Positions 44,929 through 52,693 of a DNA stretch of 64,000 nucleotides are shown here, piece after piece. This DNA is from Nonlabens sp. (GTDB lineage: Bacteria > Bacteroidota > Bacteroidia > Flavobacteriales > Flavobacteriaceae): the NCBI RefSeq assembly GCF_018401815.1, contig NZ_JAGYKG010000002.1, forward strand, positions 186,001-250,000, read 5' to 3'. The notes under the pieces are model-generated. The model saw only the letters and a list, made by a program, of their open reading frames with translations, did not search any database and was not told the DNA's origin. The first letter of the stretch is position 1; each line of letters begins with the position of its first letter. The position numbers and the translations under genes were made by a program.

Positions 44929-44939
44929 TACCGTATACG
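44926..44939. repeat. Right copy of 14-bp inverted end repeat
   Basis: CGGTACCGTATACG, reverse complement of 33033-33046 at 13 of 14 bases; 52 bases from the tRNA remnant. Confidence 0.5.
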
Positions 44940-44990
44940 GTTTTGATTACTTAGCGGGTTAAAAGGAACTTTTTGGGTAGGGTATTCCAA

Positions 44991-45030
44991 CTCATAATTT
45001 AAGGTCGCTAGTTCGAGTTCTGTCCGCACT
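44991..45030 (+). pseudogene. tRNA-fMet 3'-half remnant (distal attachment site)
   Basis: CTCATAA (anticodon loop) followed by AAGGTCGCTAGTTCGAGTTC and CTACTAA parallels the tRNA at 32925-32968 with about a dozen changes. The 5' half is only vaguely tRNA-like (GCGGG at 44954). It fits the displaced 3' end left by island integration. Confidence 0.7.
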
Positions 45031-45039
45031 ACTAACTTT

Positions 45040-45072
45040 AAAAAGCTCCTGAGAAAACAAGGGCTTTTTTAA
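45040..45072 (+). terminator. Degraded copy of the tRNA terminator
   Basis: AAAAAGCTCCTG, loop, CAAGGGCTTTTTT: same arrangement as 32973-33005 with mismatches in the stem. It may still stop transcription upstream of dnaG. Confidence 0.65.
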
Positions 45073-45089
45073 GCCGTATTTTAGAGCAC

Positions 45090-45097
45090 TAGATTTG
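45090..45097 (+). promoter_or_regulatory. Putative dnaG -7 box
   Basis: TAGATTTG, 36 bases before the dnaG ATG. No clear -33 element. Confidence 0.4.
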
Positions 45098-45133
45098 GTA
45101 TAAATACGTATTTTTATATCTAGAATAAGCAAC

Positions 45134-47125
45134 ATGATTTCAAGAACAACTGTAGATGCCGTATTTGACGCCGCTCGTGTAGAAGAGGTGATCGGGGACT
45201 TTGTACAGTTAAAAAAATCAGGTGCTAATTTCAAAGGATTGAGTCCTTTTACTGAAGAGCGTTCTCCTAGTTTTATGGTGTCCCCAGTAAAACAAATCTG
45301 GAAGGATTTTAGTTCTGGAAAAGGAGGTAATGCAGTGACCTTTATCATGGAACACGAACATTTTACCTTTCCAGAAGCCATCAAGTGGCTGGCTAAAAAA
45401 TACAATATAGAAGTAGAAGAGACCGAACAGTCAGAGGAGCAAAAACAAGCGCTAGACGAAAAGGAATCCATGTTTCTCGTTTCTAAATTTGCAGCCGAAT
45501 GGTTTCAAAGCCAACTCCAAACAGAAGAAGGAAAAGCAATAGGATACAGTTATTTTAAAGAGCGGGGTTTTACAGATGAAACTATAGAGTACTTTCAGCT
45601 AGGGTACAATCCAGATCAATGGAGTGCCTTTACAGATGCGGCAATCAAAGCGGGATATCAATTAAATTTTCTCGATAAAACTGGTGTTTCTATTGTAAAG
45701 GAAGAAAAGCAATTTGACCGATTTAAAGGTCGTGTGATGTTTCCTATACGCAGTCTTTCTGGAAGGGTTCTGGGCTTTGGAGGACGTATTCTCAACAATG
45801 AAAAGAAAGCAGCTAAGTATTTGAACTCGCCTCAAAGTGAGATCTATGATAAATCCAACGTGCTTTATGGTATCTATGAGGCAAAGCAATCTATAGCTAA
45901 GGAAGATCTGTGTTACCTGGTAGAGGGGTATACCGATGTGATTCAATTGCATCAGGCTGGTGTAAGTAATGTAGTATCTAGTTCTGGAACGGCGTTAACC
46001 AGTCAACAAATACGTTTGATACAACGTTTGACCAAAAACATCACCGTACTTTACGATGGTGATGCGGCAGGAATACGCGCAGCTATAAGAGGAACAGACC
46101 TTATTTTAGAAGCAGGAATGAACGTGCGTGTTTGTACTTTTCCTGATGGAGAAGATCCTGATTCCTTTGCAAAATCTCATACGACATCTGAAATTAATGA
46201 GTTTTTAATTCATAATGCTCAAGATTTTATTTCTTTTAAATCCAACCTACTCAAAAAAGAAGCTGCCGGCGACCCTATTAAAAAGGCGGGAATGATACGG
46301 GATATTGTAAATAGTATTGCCAAAATACCTGATGATATTTCTAGAGAAATATACGTTAGAGAAAGTGCCGCTATTCTGGATATAGGAGAAGAGGTCTTGT
46401 TCTCCACCCTTGCGCAAGTGCGTAATGCTAGTTTTAATGAACAAAAGAAAAAAGACAGTAGGGCACAAGCACCGCAACCCTTAACCAAAGTCGAAGCTTC
46501 TGAAGCAATGGTACATGTAGATAGAAGAGCCCTTTTAGAGCGTTCCATCATTACTATTTTGATTTTGTATGGAGGTAAAGATGAACTCTTTGAAGATGAA
46601 TACCTTCAAGATGCTAGTGGAGTGGAGGTAGAATACGAAACCGTAAAAACAAAACATCGTGTTTATGAAAAAATCTATATGGATTTACAGGCCGATGAAA
46701 TCAAATTTGCCAATCCAGATTTTCAGGTGATATATACCAGGATCATTGACGTGTTACTGCTGGAACAGGAAATTGATACACAACTTATCGTCTCTACTTT
46801 TGACGGGGAATATGCCCATACTATAGCCGATATTTCCATGTCTGATGAAAAGTATCATTTGCACGATTGGGAGAGGCATAAAATTTTTCCTGTTCAAAAA
46901 GATCAAACGATCTCTCAATACACCAGTCAAGTATTATATCACTTAAGACAACTCTTACTTTTTGATATCGTCCATAAAATTAATACCATTATTGCAGCAA
47001 ATGATCCTGACATAGAGAATGTTGGAGCTTTAGAGCAAATCAATAATTACAATATTTTGCGCAGGAAAATTGATGTAAAAAATAGAACGGTAATTCCTTC
47101 AGGTGGTTGGAGTAGGTTCAATTAG
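45134..47125 (+). CDS. dnaG: DNA primase DnaG, zinc ligands absent
   Basis: A 663-residue primase: N-terminal domain (ARVEEVIGDFVQLKKSGANF), RNA-polymerase domain with EGYTDVIQLHQAG and DGDAAGIRAA (TOPRIM acidic residues), and a helical C-terminal helicase-binding domain. The N-terminal zinc ribbon, CPFHxEKTPSF...C..C in most bacteria, reads SPFTEERSPSFMVSPVKQIW here: no cysteine or histidine ligand remains. From memory this is usual in Flavobacteria. It synthesises RNA primers for replication. The 3' end overlaps the convergent response regulator gene by eight bases. Confidence 0.95.
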   Translation: MISRTTVDAVFDAARVEEVIGDFVQLKKSGANFKGLSPFTEERSPSFMVSPVKQIWKDFSSGKGGNAVTFIMEHEHFTFPEAIKWLAKKYNIEVEETEQSEEQKQALDEKESMFLVSKFAAEWFQSQLQTEEGKAIGYSYFKERGFTDETIEYFQLGYNPDQWSAFTDAAIKAGYQLNFLDKTGVSIVKEEKQFDRFKGRVMFPIRSLSGRVLGFGGRILNNEKKAAKYLNSPQSEIYDKSNVLYGIYEAKQSIAKEDLCYLVEGYTDVIQLHQAGVSNVVSSSGTALTSQQIRLIQRLTKNITVLYDGDAAGIRAAIRGTDLILEAGMNVRVCTFPDGEDPDSFAKSHTTSEINEFLIHNAQDFISFKSNLLKKEAAGDPIKKAGMIRDIVNSIAKIPDDISREIYVRESAAILDIGEEVLFSTLAQVRNASFNEQKKKDSRAQAPQPLTKVEASEAMVHVDRRALLERSIITILILYGGKDELFEDEYLQDASGVEVEYETVKTKHRVYEKIYMDLQADEIKFANPDFQVIYTRIIDVLLLEQEIDTQLIVSTFDGEYAHTIADISMSDEKYHLHDWERHKIFPVQKDQTISQYTSQVLYHLRQLLLFDIVHKINTIIAANDPDIENVGALEQINNYNILRRKIDVKNRTVIPSGGWSRFN

Positions 47126-47741
47126 CAATTTGAAGCAAACGAGACTGGTGTATCAAATCTGCTATGTTATCAACCTTTAATTTTTTAAGCAATCTGGTTT
47201 TGTAGGTGCTTACTGTTTTTTCATTGATAGCAAGTGCTTCGGCAATTTCTTTGTTGCGACGGCCTTTAGAAAGAAAGTTTAAGACCTCTATCTCGCGAGT
47301 AGATAATTTTTTAAAGTTAAGAATTTCTTTTTGGTTGGAATGCTGCAATTGGAATTTTATCTCCTCAGAAAGATAGGTTTCCCCTTTAGCAATACTCAAA
47401 AGTGATTTTTTAATATCTTTTAAGGATCGAGTTTTTGAGATGTACCCGTCAGCCCCTGCTTTTATGGCACTTACCGCATACATCTCTTCTGGATGGCAGC
47501 TCAATATCAGAACTTTTAAATCTGGAAAATGAGTTCTCAGTTCTCTTATCGTAGCCATACCTCGGGTATTCGGTAAGTCTACTTCTAAGATTAATAGGTC
47601 TGGATTGCAAAGCTCAATACTTGAGATAAGCTCGTTGCCATCGTCTATTTTTTCTTTGAAGCTAAATTCCTTATGATCTTTCATCATGCTCCTAATTCCT
47701 CTTCGGAAAACTGGATGGTGATCTGCAATAATAATGTTCAT
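47118..47741 (-). CDS. LuxR/NarL-type response regulator with degenerate receiver
   Basis: 207 residues from ATG 47741 (a TTG at 47750 would add three). The receiver has ADHHPVF where canonical proteins have two acidic residues, and LLILEVDLP with Glu53 at the phosphoacceptor position; the switch lysine is kept (YISK). Loss of the aspartate and one acidic partner means normal phosphorylation is unlikely, and glutamate may mimic the active state. The output domain is a standard LuxR helix-turn-helix (LSTREIEVLNFLSKG; KTVSTYKTRLLKKL). No partner kinase gene is adjacent. Converges with dnaG. Confidence 0.88.
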   Translation of the reverse strand: MNIIIADHHPVFRRGIRSMMKDHKEFSFKEKIDDGNELISSIELCNPDLLILEVDLPNTRGMATIRELRTHFPDLKVLILSCHPEEMYAVSAIKAGADGYISKTRSLKDIKKSLLSIAKGETYLSEEIKFQLQHSNQKEILNFKKLSTREIEVLNFLSKGRRNKEIAEALAINEKTVSTYKTRLLKKLKVDNIADLIHQSRLLQIAN

Positions 47742-47761
47742 GTCGCACAAATAGGGGATTA

Positions 47762-47769
47762 CAAATATA
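47762..47769 (-). promoter_or_regulatory. Putative -7 box for the response regulator gene
   Basis: TATATTTG on the minus strand, 21 bases before ATG 47741. No clear -33 element. Confidence 0.38.
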
Positions 47770-47836
47770 ATCTCTTTACAACCTATTTTTACGGTTTTTA
47801 TTGTACGTATTACCTTACAAAACAGTTAATTAACTA

Positions 47837-48631
47837 CTAAATTTGTAATAAATCTGTTGGGATCGTACACACTGGAATAGGTTTTATTTTGTGTTGATTT
47901 TTTTTATTAAAAGAGGAGTAGATGCGATAGACTTCTTGTTCTCTAGCACTTAATGTCGCTATATCAATGTTTTTATTAGCTTGGTCCATAGCTCGTTCTA
48001 ATTCATCATAACTCGCTCCTATTTGGTCCTCATCTGTGCGTTCTGAACCATACAATCCATCACTTGGGGACGCTTTTAGAATGCTTTCAGGAACCTTTAA
48101 ATATGTTGCGATGGTATAAACTTCGCTTTTTAATAAATCGGCAATAGGACTGACGTCTACACCACCATCGCCGTATTTGGTGTAGAAACCAACGCCAAAG
48201 TCTTCTACTTTATTCCCCGTTCCAGCTACAAGTAATGCACGTACTCCTGCATGGTAATATAAGGTGGTCATTCTTAGCCGTGCTCTAGTATTGCCTAAGG
48301 CTAGCGCTACTTGAGGACTGTCGGAAACCCTAGGCATTTGATTTTTAAAAATAGTAAACACCGGTGTGAGGTCACTTCTTACGTCGTCTATATTTTTAAA
48401 ACGGTGTTTTAATTGTATGATATGTTCTTGAGCTCTAGTAACATGATCGTGATGTTGGTGAATAGGCATTTCTACACACAGGACTTCTAGACCAGTCATA
48501 GCGCAGAGGGTAGAGGTAACGGCGCTGTCCACTCCACCACTTACTCCTACGACATAACCTTTGACCCCAGCTTTGAAGGCGTAATCTTTCAGCCATTTTA
48601 CTATGTGATCTGTTACTTTTTCAACTTTCAT
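47837..48631 (-). CDS. nadE: NH3-dependent NAD synthetase
   Basis: 264 residues with the ATP-pyrophosphatase motif GVSGGVDSAVTS at 28-39 and GNTRARLRMTTLYYHAG, KVEDFGVGFYTKYGDGGVD for NaAD and ATP binding. There is no N-terminal glutaminase domain, so ammonia is the nitrogen donor. It makes NAD from nicotinic acid adenine dinucleotide in the cytoplasm. Its start region overlaps the gldB promoter on the other strand, so the two genes are divergent and close. Confidence 0.95.
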   Translation of the reverse strand: MKVEKVTDHIVKWLKDYAFKAGVKGYVVGVSGGVDSAVTSTLCAMTGLEVLCVEMPIHQHHDHVTRAQEHIIQLKHRFKNIDDVRSDLTPVFTIFKNQMPRVSDSPQVALALGNTRARLRMTTLYYHAGVRALLVAGTGNKVEDFGVGFYTKYGDGGVDVSPIADLLKSEVYTIATYLKVPESILKASPSDGLYGSERTDEDQIGASYDELERAMDQANKNIDIATLSAREQEVYRIYSSFNKKNQHKIKPIPVCTIPTDLLQI

Positions 48632-48636
48632 AATCG

Positions 48637-48644
48637 TATTTTTG
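48637..48644 (+). promoter_or_regulatory. Putative gldB -7 box
   Basis: TATTTTTG, 41 bases before ATG 48686. It supports the short gldB start; -33 element unclear. Confidence 0.45.
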
Positions 48645-48685
48645 CAAGCTTAAAAATAAATATAAATATACCGAGTTATAAGAGT

Positions 48686-49663
48686 ATGAAGATGCATTTA
48701 TTTAAGTTTTTTATTATTCTCGCTTTCGCGAAAGCGATGACTTCATGCACTTCTATTCATAAAGTCGAAGAAGAGATTGCCAACATACAAGTGGATGTTG
48801 ATTTGATCACGTTCCACAAAGAGTTTGCCATGGCAAATGCCGCCGATCTTCCCAGTTTAAAAGAAAAATTCCCTCTCTTTTTTCCGCCTAGAGTTCCAGA
48901 TAGCCTGTGGATTTTAAAATTAACAGGAAAAGATACCATTCACAACGCATTAGAAAATGCAGTTAAGAATGCTGATTTTAATTATCAAGAAATGGAACGT
49001 GACATAAAGGATGTCATGCGACATGTCATTTACTATTTTCCAGAATTTAAGGCCACTCCCATCTTAACTGTGCTTTCTGATGTAAATTACCGTCAGAAGG
49101 TGATTCCTACAGCTGACCAATTGATCATCTCTATAGATACTTATCTAGGTAAGGACCACGAATTGTATGCAGGAATCAATAACTACCAGCGGGAGAATTT
49201 AAATCGAGAACAACTTCCAGCAGACGTGGCTTTGGCATATGCGACACTTTTTGTGGAGCCTAGCATGGATCGCAGTTTGCTAGGAAGTATGATTTACCAC
49301 GGGAAGCTTCACTATGTTCAACACCTATTTGCTCCTAAAGCTACAGGTGATCAGTTGTTGAATTACGCACCAGAGAAATATGTGTTTGCAAGAGAAAATG
49401 AATCTCAAATGTGGCGTTATTTTATAGCTAATGAGTTGCTGTATGATGCGGATTCTAAGTTGCTTTCCAGGTTCATACTGCCAGCGCCATTTTCAAAGTT
49501 TTATTTAGAGGTAGATCAACAAACTCCTGGTGGAGTGGGCCGATATATAGGATACCGAATGGTGAAGTCATTTATGGAAAATAATCAAGTGGAACTGAAA
49601 ACCATGATCGACTTAAGTGGCGAAGAAATTTTTAAACGTTCTAAATACAAACCTTTACTGTAA
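48686..49663 (+). CDS. gldB: Gliding motility lipoprotein GldB
   Basis: 325 residues from ATG 48686: signal MKMHLFKFFIILAFAKAMTSC with lipobox (MTSC). The frame is open back to 48605 but that adds a non-signal extension. The body contains VDVDLITFHKEFAMANAADLP and GMIYHGKLHYVQHLF-type helices of the GldB family (DUF2268-like), required for gliding in F. johnsoniae, where its exact role is unknown. It overlaps gldC by one base (TAATG). A perfect palindrome copy encodes AFAKA inside the signal peptide. Confidence 0.93.
   Translation: MKMHLFKFFIILAFAKAMTSCTSIHKVEEEIANIQVDVDLITFHKEFAMANAADLPSLKEKFPLFFPPRVPDSLWILKLTGKDTIHNALENAVKNADFNYQEMERDIKDVMRHVIYYFPEFKATPILTVLSDVNYRQKVIPTADQLIISIDTYLGKDHELYAGINNYQRENLNREQLPADVALAYATLFVEPSMDRSLLGSMIYHGKLHYVQHLFAPKATGDQLLNYAPEKYVFARENESQMWRYFIANELLYDADSKLLSRFILPAPFSKFYLEVDQQTPGGVGRYIGYRMVKSFMENNQVELKTMIDLSGEEIFKRSKYKPLL
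48721..48736. repeat. Palindrome CGCTTTCGCGAAAGCG (coding, lipoprotein signal)
   Basis: Perfect 16-bp copy in the gldB signal peptide, read as AFAKA three residues before the lipobox cysteine region. Confidence 0.9.
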
Positions 49664-50007
49664 TGTCAGATAAAAAAATTAGATCTACCATAAAAATCGG
49701 AATAGAACTGGATGAAAATCGAGTTCCAGAACACATCAGGTGGAGCGCCCCAGATGGTGGTGTAGACGCGGCAGAGGCAAAAGCCATGATGGTCTCCATG
49801 TGGGATAGTGCAGAGAAAGAGTCTTTTAGGATAGACTTATGGACCAAGGATATGCCAGTAGATGAAATGCGTGTTTTCTTTCATCAAACCCTTGTCTCTA
49901 TGGCCGATACCTACCACCGTGCCACTAATGATGATAAGATGCGCGATACCATGATTGATTTTTGTGATTATTTTGCAGAGAAATTGAATTTGAAGGAAGG
50001 CGAGTAG
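49663..50007 (+). CDS. gldC: Gliding motility protein GldC
   Basis: A 114-residue soluble protein (MSDKKIRSTIKIGIELDENR; HIRWSAPDGGVDAAEAKAMM; FFHQTLVSMADTYHRAT) matching GldC, which always accompanies gldB. In F. johnsoniae it increases spreading and stabilises GldB, presumably in the cytoplasm. Start codon overlaps the gldB stop. Confidence 0.94.
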   Translation: MSDKKIRSTIKIGIELDENRVPEHIRWSAPDGGVDAAEAKAMMVSMWDSAEKESFRIDLWTKDMPVDEMRVFFHQTLVSMADTYHRATNDDKMRDTMIDFCDYFAEKLNLKEGE

Positions 50008-50148
50008 ATGTACAGTCTCAGTCTCAGTTTTAGTAGAACTTCCGTTATAATAGTTGTTTAGACTATCTGATTACTAGATTCTAATTTGGTAACATTTGAT
50101 AATTATTAAGTATTGTAGTTTTTAGTTGGTGAGAATTTTAAAAAATTA

Positions 50149-50196
50149 CTGAACTCTGAACTCTGAACTCTGAACTCTGAACTCTGAACTCTGAAC
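50149..50196 (+). repeat. Heptamer tandem array (CTGAACT)6.9 upstream of a start codon
   Basis: Six complete and one nearly complete identical 7-bp units, with no mismatches, ending two bases before ATG 50199. Confidence 0.92.
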
Positions 50197-50198
50197 AA

Positions 50199-50450
50199 AT
50201 GGAAGAACCCCTTTTTGATCACCACCTACTCATAGAGATGGCCTGGTATAAAATGCCTTTTGGCGCTCATAAGGGTAAGTTCTTAAGTGAAGTGCCTGAG
50301 TCTTATTACATCTGGTTCAGACGGCAAGGTTTTCCTGCTGGTAAATTAGGAGCCTATATGCAGTCTGTTTTTGATATGAAGGTCAACGGTATAGAGGGCA
50401 TGTTAAGAGAAATACGCAGAAACACGGTGAATGACCGGCCTGTTTTTTAA
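50199..50450 (+). CDS. DUF3820 family protein
   Basis: An 83-residue protein with the family core MPFGAHKGKFLSEVPESYYI and a helical C-terminus (LGAYMQSVFDMKVNGIEGML). DUF3820 proteins are small and cytoplasmic, sometimes annotated as quorum-sensing-regulated virulence factors; the true function is unknown. The gene is bracketed by 7-bp tandem arrays: one ends two bases before its start, another begins on the base after its stop. It converges with engB. Confidence 0.85.
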   Translation: MEEPLFDHHLLIEMAWYKMPFGAHKGKFLSEVPESYYIWFRRQGFPAGKLGAYMQSVFDMKVNGIEGMLREIRRNTVNDRPVF

Positions 50451-50476
50451 ATTCACTATTCACTATTCACTATTCA
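50451..50476 (+). repeat. Heptamer tandem array (ATTCACT)3.7 after a stop codon
   Basis: Three perfect units plus five bases, starting on the base after the DUF3820 stop. Confidence 0.9.
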
Positions 50477-50484
50477 AATAATAC

Positions 50485-51084
50485 CTATAACGACTCATTG
50501 ATTTGACCTATATAATTCAGCAATTCTTCTTTACCTTGATTGTTAGAAGCACTGGTAACGAAATAAGGAGGCACTTCTTCCCATATTCCTTCCAGTAAAA
50601 ACTTTTTATAAGCCTCCACATTGCGTTCTAATGCTTTGGGTTTTAATTTATCTGCTTTTGTAAAAATGATGCTAAAAGGAATGGCGCTTTCACCTAACCA
50701 CTCCATAAATTCCACATCTATAGGTTGTGGATCATGTCTTACGTCTACCAGTACAAATCCGCATACCAACTGCTCGCGTTTTTCAAAATACTTGGTAATA
50801 AATTTTTGAAATTTTGCTTTGCTAGATTTGGAAACTCGTGCGTAGCCATAACCAGGTAAATCCACCAGATGCCATGACTTGTTGATCAAGAAGTGATTGA
50901 TCAATTGTGTTTTTCCTGGTCTTCCAGAAGTTTTAGCAAGACTTTTTTGATTCACTAACATGTTGATCAATGAAGACTTCCCCACGTTAGACCTACCTAT
51001 AAATGCATATTCTGGAATTCCAGAATTAGGACATTTAGATACGTCTTGATTGGATATAATAAATTCTGCGCTCGTGATATTCAT
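50485..51084 (-). CDS. engB: Ribosome-biogenesis GTPase EngB (YihA/YsxC)
   Basis: A 199-residue TRAFAC GTPase: G1 [12 protein letters not shown] (residues 30-41), G3 DLPGYGYA, G4 TKADK and SASNNQG-type G5 (TSASN). It assists assembly of the large ribosomal subunit. A TATCTTTG -7-like box (51089-51096, minus strand) lies only five bases before the ATG, so the transcript could be nearly leaderless. Confidence 0.95.
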   Translation of the reverse strand: MNITSAEFIISNQDVSKCPNSGIPEYAFIGRSNVGKSSLINMLVNQKSLAKTSGRPGKTQLINHFLINKSWHLVDLPGYGYARVSKSSKAKFQKFITKYFEKREQLVCGFVLVDVRHDPQPIDVEFMEWLGESAIPFSIIFTKADKLKPKALERNVEAYKKFLLEGIWEEVPPYFVTSASNNQGKEELLNYIGQINESL

Positions 51085-51164
51085 GTAACAAAGATACTAG
51101 TTTGAGGGTAAGCAGTAGGGGAATTTCTTTAAAGGGAAGTTAGTGGAACGATTTGATCTTTTAA

Positions 51165-51929
51165 TCAAAGACCCCTTTTTTCCAACCAGCTATTTAAAAT
51201 CTCGTTGAATTCGTCTGGGTGTTCCATCATAGCAGCATGGCCACATTTGTCCACCCAATAAAGGTCACTATTAGGTAGTTTTTCATGAAACTCTACAGCG
51301 ACTTTAGGCGGTGTAACTCCGTCTTGTTTTCCCCAAATAATACAAGTGGGTGTGGTCATATAGGGAAGGTCTTTAGACATATTATGACGTATAGCACTCT
51401 TGGCGATAGCCAGCGTTTTAAGTAATTTATTACGGTCGTTTACCGTCGCAAAAACTTCATCTACTAGTTCTTGTGTAGCCACCGCAGGATCATAAAAAAC
51501 ATCCTGACTTTTTGCTTTGATGTATTCATAATCACCTTTTTTTGGATAGCTTTCTCCCATAGCACTTTCGTAAAGTCCCGAACTTCCAGTGATGACCAGT
51601 GCTTTAATTTTTTCGGGAAACATCTTTGTAGTAACAAGTCCTATATGTCCACCTAGAGAATTACCTAACAAGATCACTTCATCCCACCCCATATGATTGA
51701 TAAAAGCATTGATGTGTTTTGCAAAGGTTCCGACGCTAGTCGTAATTAATGGTGTTGAATACAAAGGTAAAGAAGGCACGACTACTTGATATCCTTTAGA
51801 AGGGAAATAATCGATGACACCTTGAAAATTACTGAGCCCACCCATCAAACCATGTAATATGATGATAGGGGTACCTTCTCCAGTCGTGTAATACTCAAAT
51901 TTACCGTCTTTGATAAAATCGTGCGTCAT
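51165..51929 (-). CDS. Alpha/beta hydrolase
   Basis: A 254-residue alpha/beta-hydrolase: oxyanion region ILHGLMGG, nucleophile elbow GNSLGGHIG (Ser near residue 93), acid region GKQDGVTPPK and catalytic His in CGHAAMMEHP. Cytoplasmic, no signal. The substrate is not predictable. Monocistronic, with a promoter-like TTG-N22-TATATTTG at 51979-51947 on the minus strand. It is common beside the mraZ/dcw cluster in Flavobacteria (recollection). Confidence 0.88.
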   Translation of the reverse strand: MTHDFIKDGKFEYYTTGEGTPIIILHGLMGGLSNFQGVIDYFPSKGYQVVVPSLPLYSTPLITTSVGTFAKHINAFINHMGWDEVILLGNSLGGHIGLVTTKMFPEKIKALVITGSSGLYESAMGESYPKKGDYEYIKAKSQDVFYDPAVATQELVDEVFATVNDRNKLLKTLAIAKSAIRHNMSKDLPYMTTPTCIIWGKQDGVTPPKVAVEFHEKLPNSDLYWVDKCGHAAMMEHPDEFNEILNSWLEKRGL

Positions 51930-51946
51930 ATGGTAATTCTAAGTGG

Positions 51947-51979
51947 CAAATATAATGGTTTTGGGTATAGGAAAAACAA
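51947..51979 (-). promoter_or_regulatory. Putative promoter of the alpha/beta hydrolase gene
   Basis: Minus strand: TTG (51979-51977), 22 bases, TATATTTG (51954-51947), 17 bases before the ATG. Matches the Flavobacteria consensus. Confidence 0.5.
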
Positions 51980-52042
51980 TGTTTTCTAGATGCGATCTTT
52001 AAAGCAAATGTTTCCTTTGAAGCAATAGTAAGCATTTTTTAT

Positions 52043-52062
52043 TTCGCTTTCGCGAAAGCGAA
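52043..52062. repeat. Palindrome, longest copy, intergenic before mraZ
   Basis: Twenty-base perfect palindrome TTCGCTTTCGCGAAAGCGAA between the hydrolase gene and the mraZ box. Other copies: 1193, 14539, 25112, 26504, 31273, 43948 (core), 48721, 58727, 62494, and 18005 with one mismatch. Confidence 0.92.
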
Positions 52063-52151
52063 ACTTATACTAACGCATGAGGCCTTACAGGCGTGCTTAA
52101 ATTGTTAATAACTAGGGGAGTTATTCAAAAAAACAAGGATTTATCAACAAA

Positions 52152-52176
52152 GTGGGAAATTGTGGTAAAAAGTGGT
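52152..52176 (+). promoter_or_regulatory. MraZ box (three GTGG repeats, 10-bp period)
   Basis: GTGGG, GTGGT and GTGGT begin at 52152, 52162 and 52172, each followed by five A/T-rich bases. MraZ binds such GTGGG-type repeats with 5-base spacers upstream of its own operon in E. coli and Mycoplasma. Located just before the -7 box at 52188, it would let MraZ repress or tune the dcw cluster. Confidence 0.75.
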
Positions 52177-52187
52177 ATTAATTTCCT

Positions 52188-52195
52188 TATTTTTG
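52188..52195 (+). promoter_or_regulatory. Putative mraZ/dcw -7 box
   Basis: TATTTTTG, immediately downstream of the MraZ box and 30 bases before the GTG start at 52226. Confidence 0.5.
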
Positions 52196-52225
52196 ATTCA
52201 ACAAAGCGTAAAACAGTTATATCCA

Positions 52226-52693
52226 GTGATCAATTTTATAGGAACATACGAGTGTAAAACCGACTCCAAAGGGCGCTTTATGATGCCAGCTGCTTTAAAG
52301 AAGCAGTTGACACCTGTCATGCAAGAAGGTTTTGTTCTTAAAAGGGCGGTTTTTCAACCTTGCTTGGAATTGTATCCGTTAGTGGAGTGGAATAAAATGA
52401 TGGAAAAATTGAATGGTTTAAATCGATTCAATAGAAAGCACAATGATTTCATACGCCGTTTTACCGCTGGAGTTAAAACTGTTGAGGTGGATGCCAATGG
52501 GCGACTGCTCATTCCTAAAGACCTCATCACCATTGCAGGAATCACAAAAGAAGTTACCGTTTCAAGTGCGGTAAATATATTAGAAATCTGGGATAAGGAA
52601 AGGTATGAAGCGGCCATTGATGACTCGCTAGATGACTTTGCTGATCTCGCTGAAGAAGTAATGGGAAATGACACCACCGATCTCTTATCATAA
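52226..52693 (+). CDS. mraZ: Transcriptional regulator MraZ
   Basis: 155 residues, starting at GTG 52226 with INFIGTYECKTDSKGRFMMP, the conserved N-terminus of the first AbrB-like repeat; the second repeat has VEVDANGRLLIPKDL. An upstream GTG at 52172 lies inside the MraZ box and before the -7 box, so it is rejected. MraZ forms a ring that binds the GTGGG repeats before its own gene and controls the dcw operon. Overlaps rsmH by 26 bases. Confidence 0.93.
   Translation: MINFIGTYECKTDSKGRFMMPAALKKQLTPVMQEGFVLKRAVFQPCLELYPLVEWNKMMEKLNGLNRFNRKHNDFIRRFTAGVKTVEVDANGRLLIPKDLITIAGITKEVTVSSAVNILEIWDKERYEAAIDDSLDDFADLAEEVMGNDTTDLLS

Larger units (their letters stand above)
32966..45030. mobile_element. 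tRNA-fMet-associated genomic island, decayed
   Basis: The segment from the tRNA 3' end to a degraded copy of the same 3' end (44991-45030) looks like an integrated element of about 12 kb. Both copies continue into a related hairpin terminator, so the direct repeat exceeds 75 bases. The interior has few recognisable functions, many secreted or membrane orphans, several pseudogenes, a toxin-antitoxin remnant, repeated mobile-gene fragments and only one partial chromosomal palindrome at its far right. No intact integrase remains; a possible recombinase scrap is at 33032-33142. The degraded repeat suggests an old, immobile insertion. Confidence 0.7.

Noticed and set aside
50149..50476. CRISPR array
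   Set aside because: Units are 7 bp, contiguous and without spacers; no cas genes in the window.
52172..52225. Upstream GTG start for mraZ adding 18 residues
   Set aside because: It lies within the MraZ box and before the -7 box, and the extra residues are not part of the family N-terminus.
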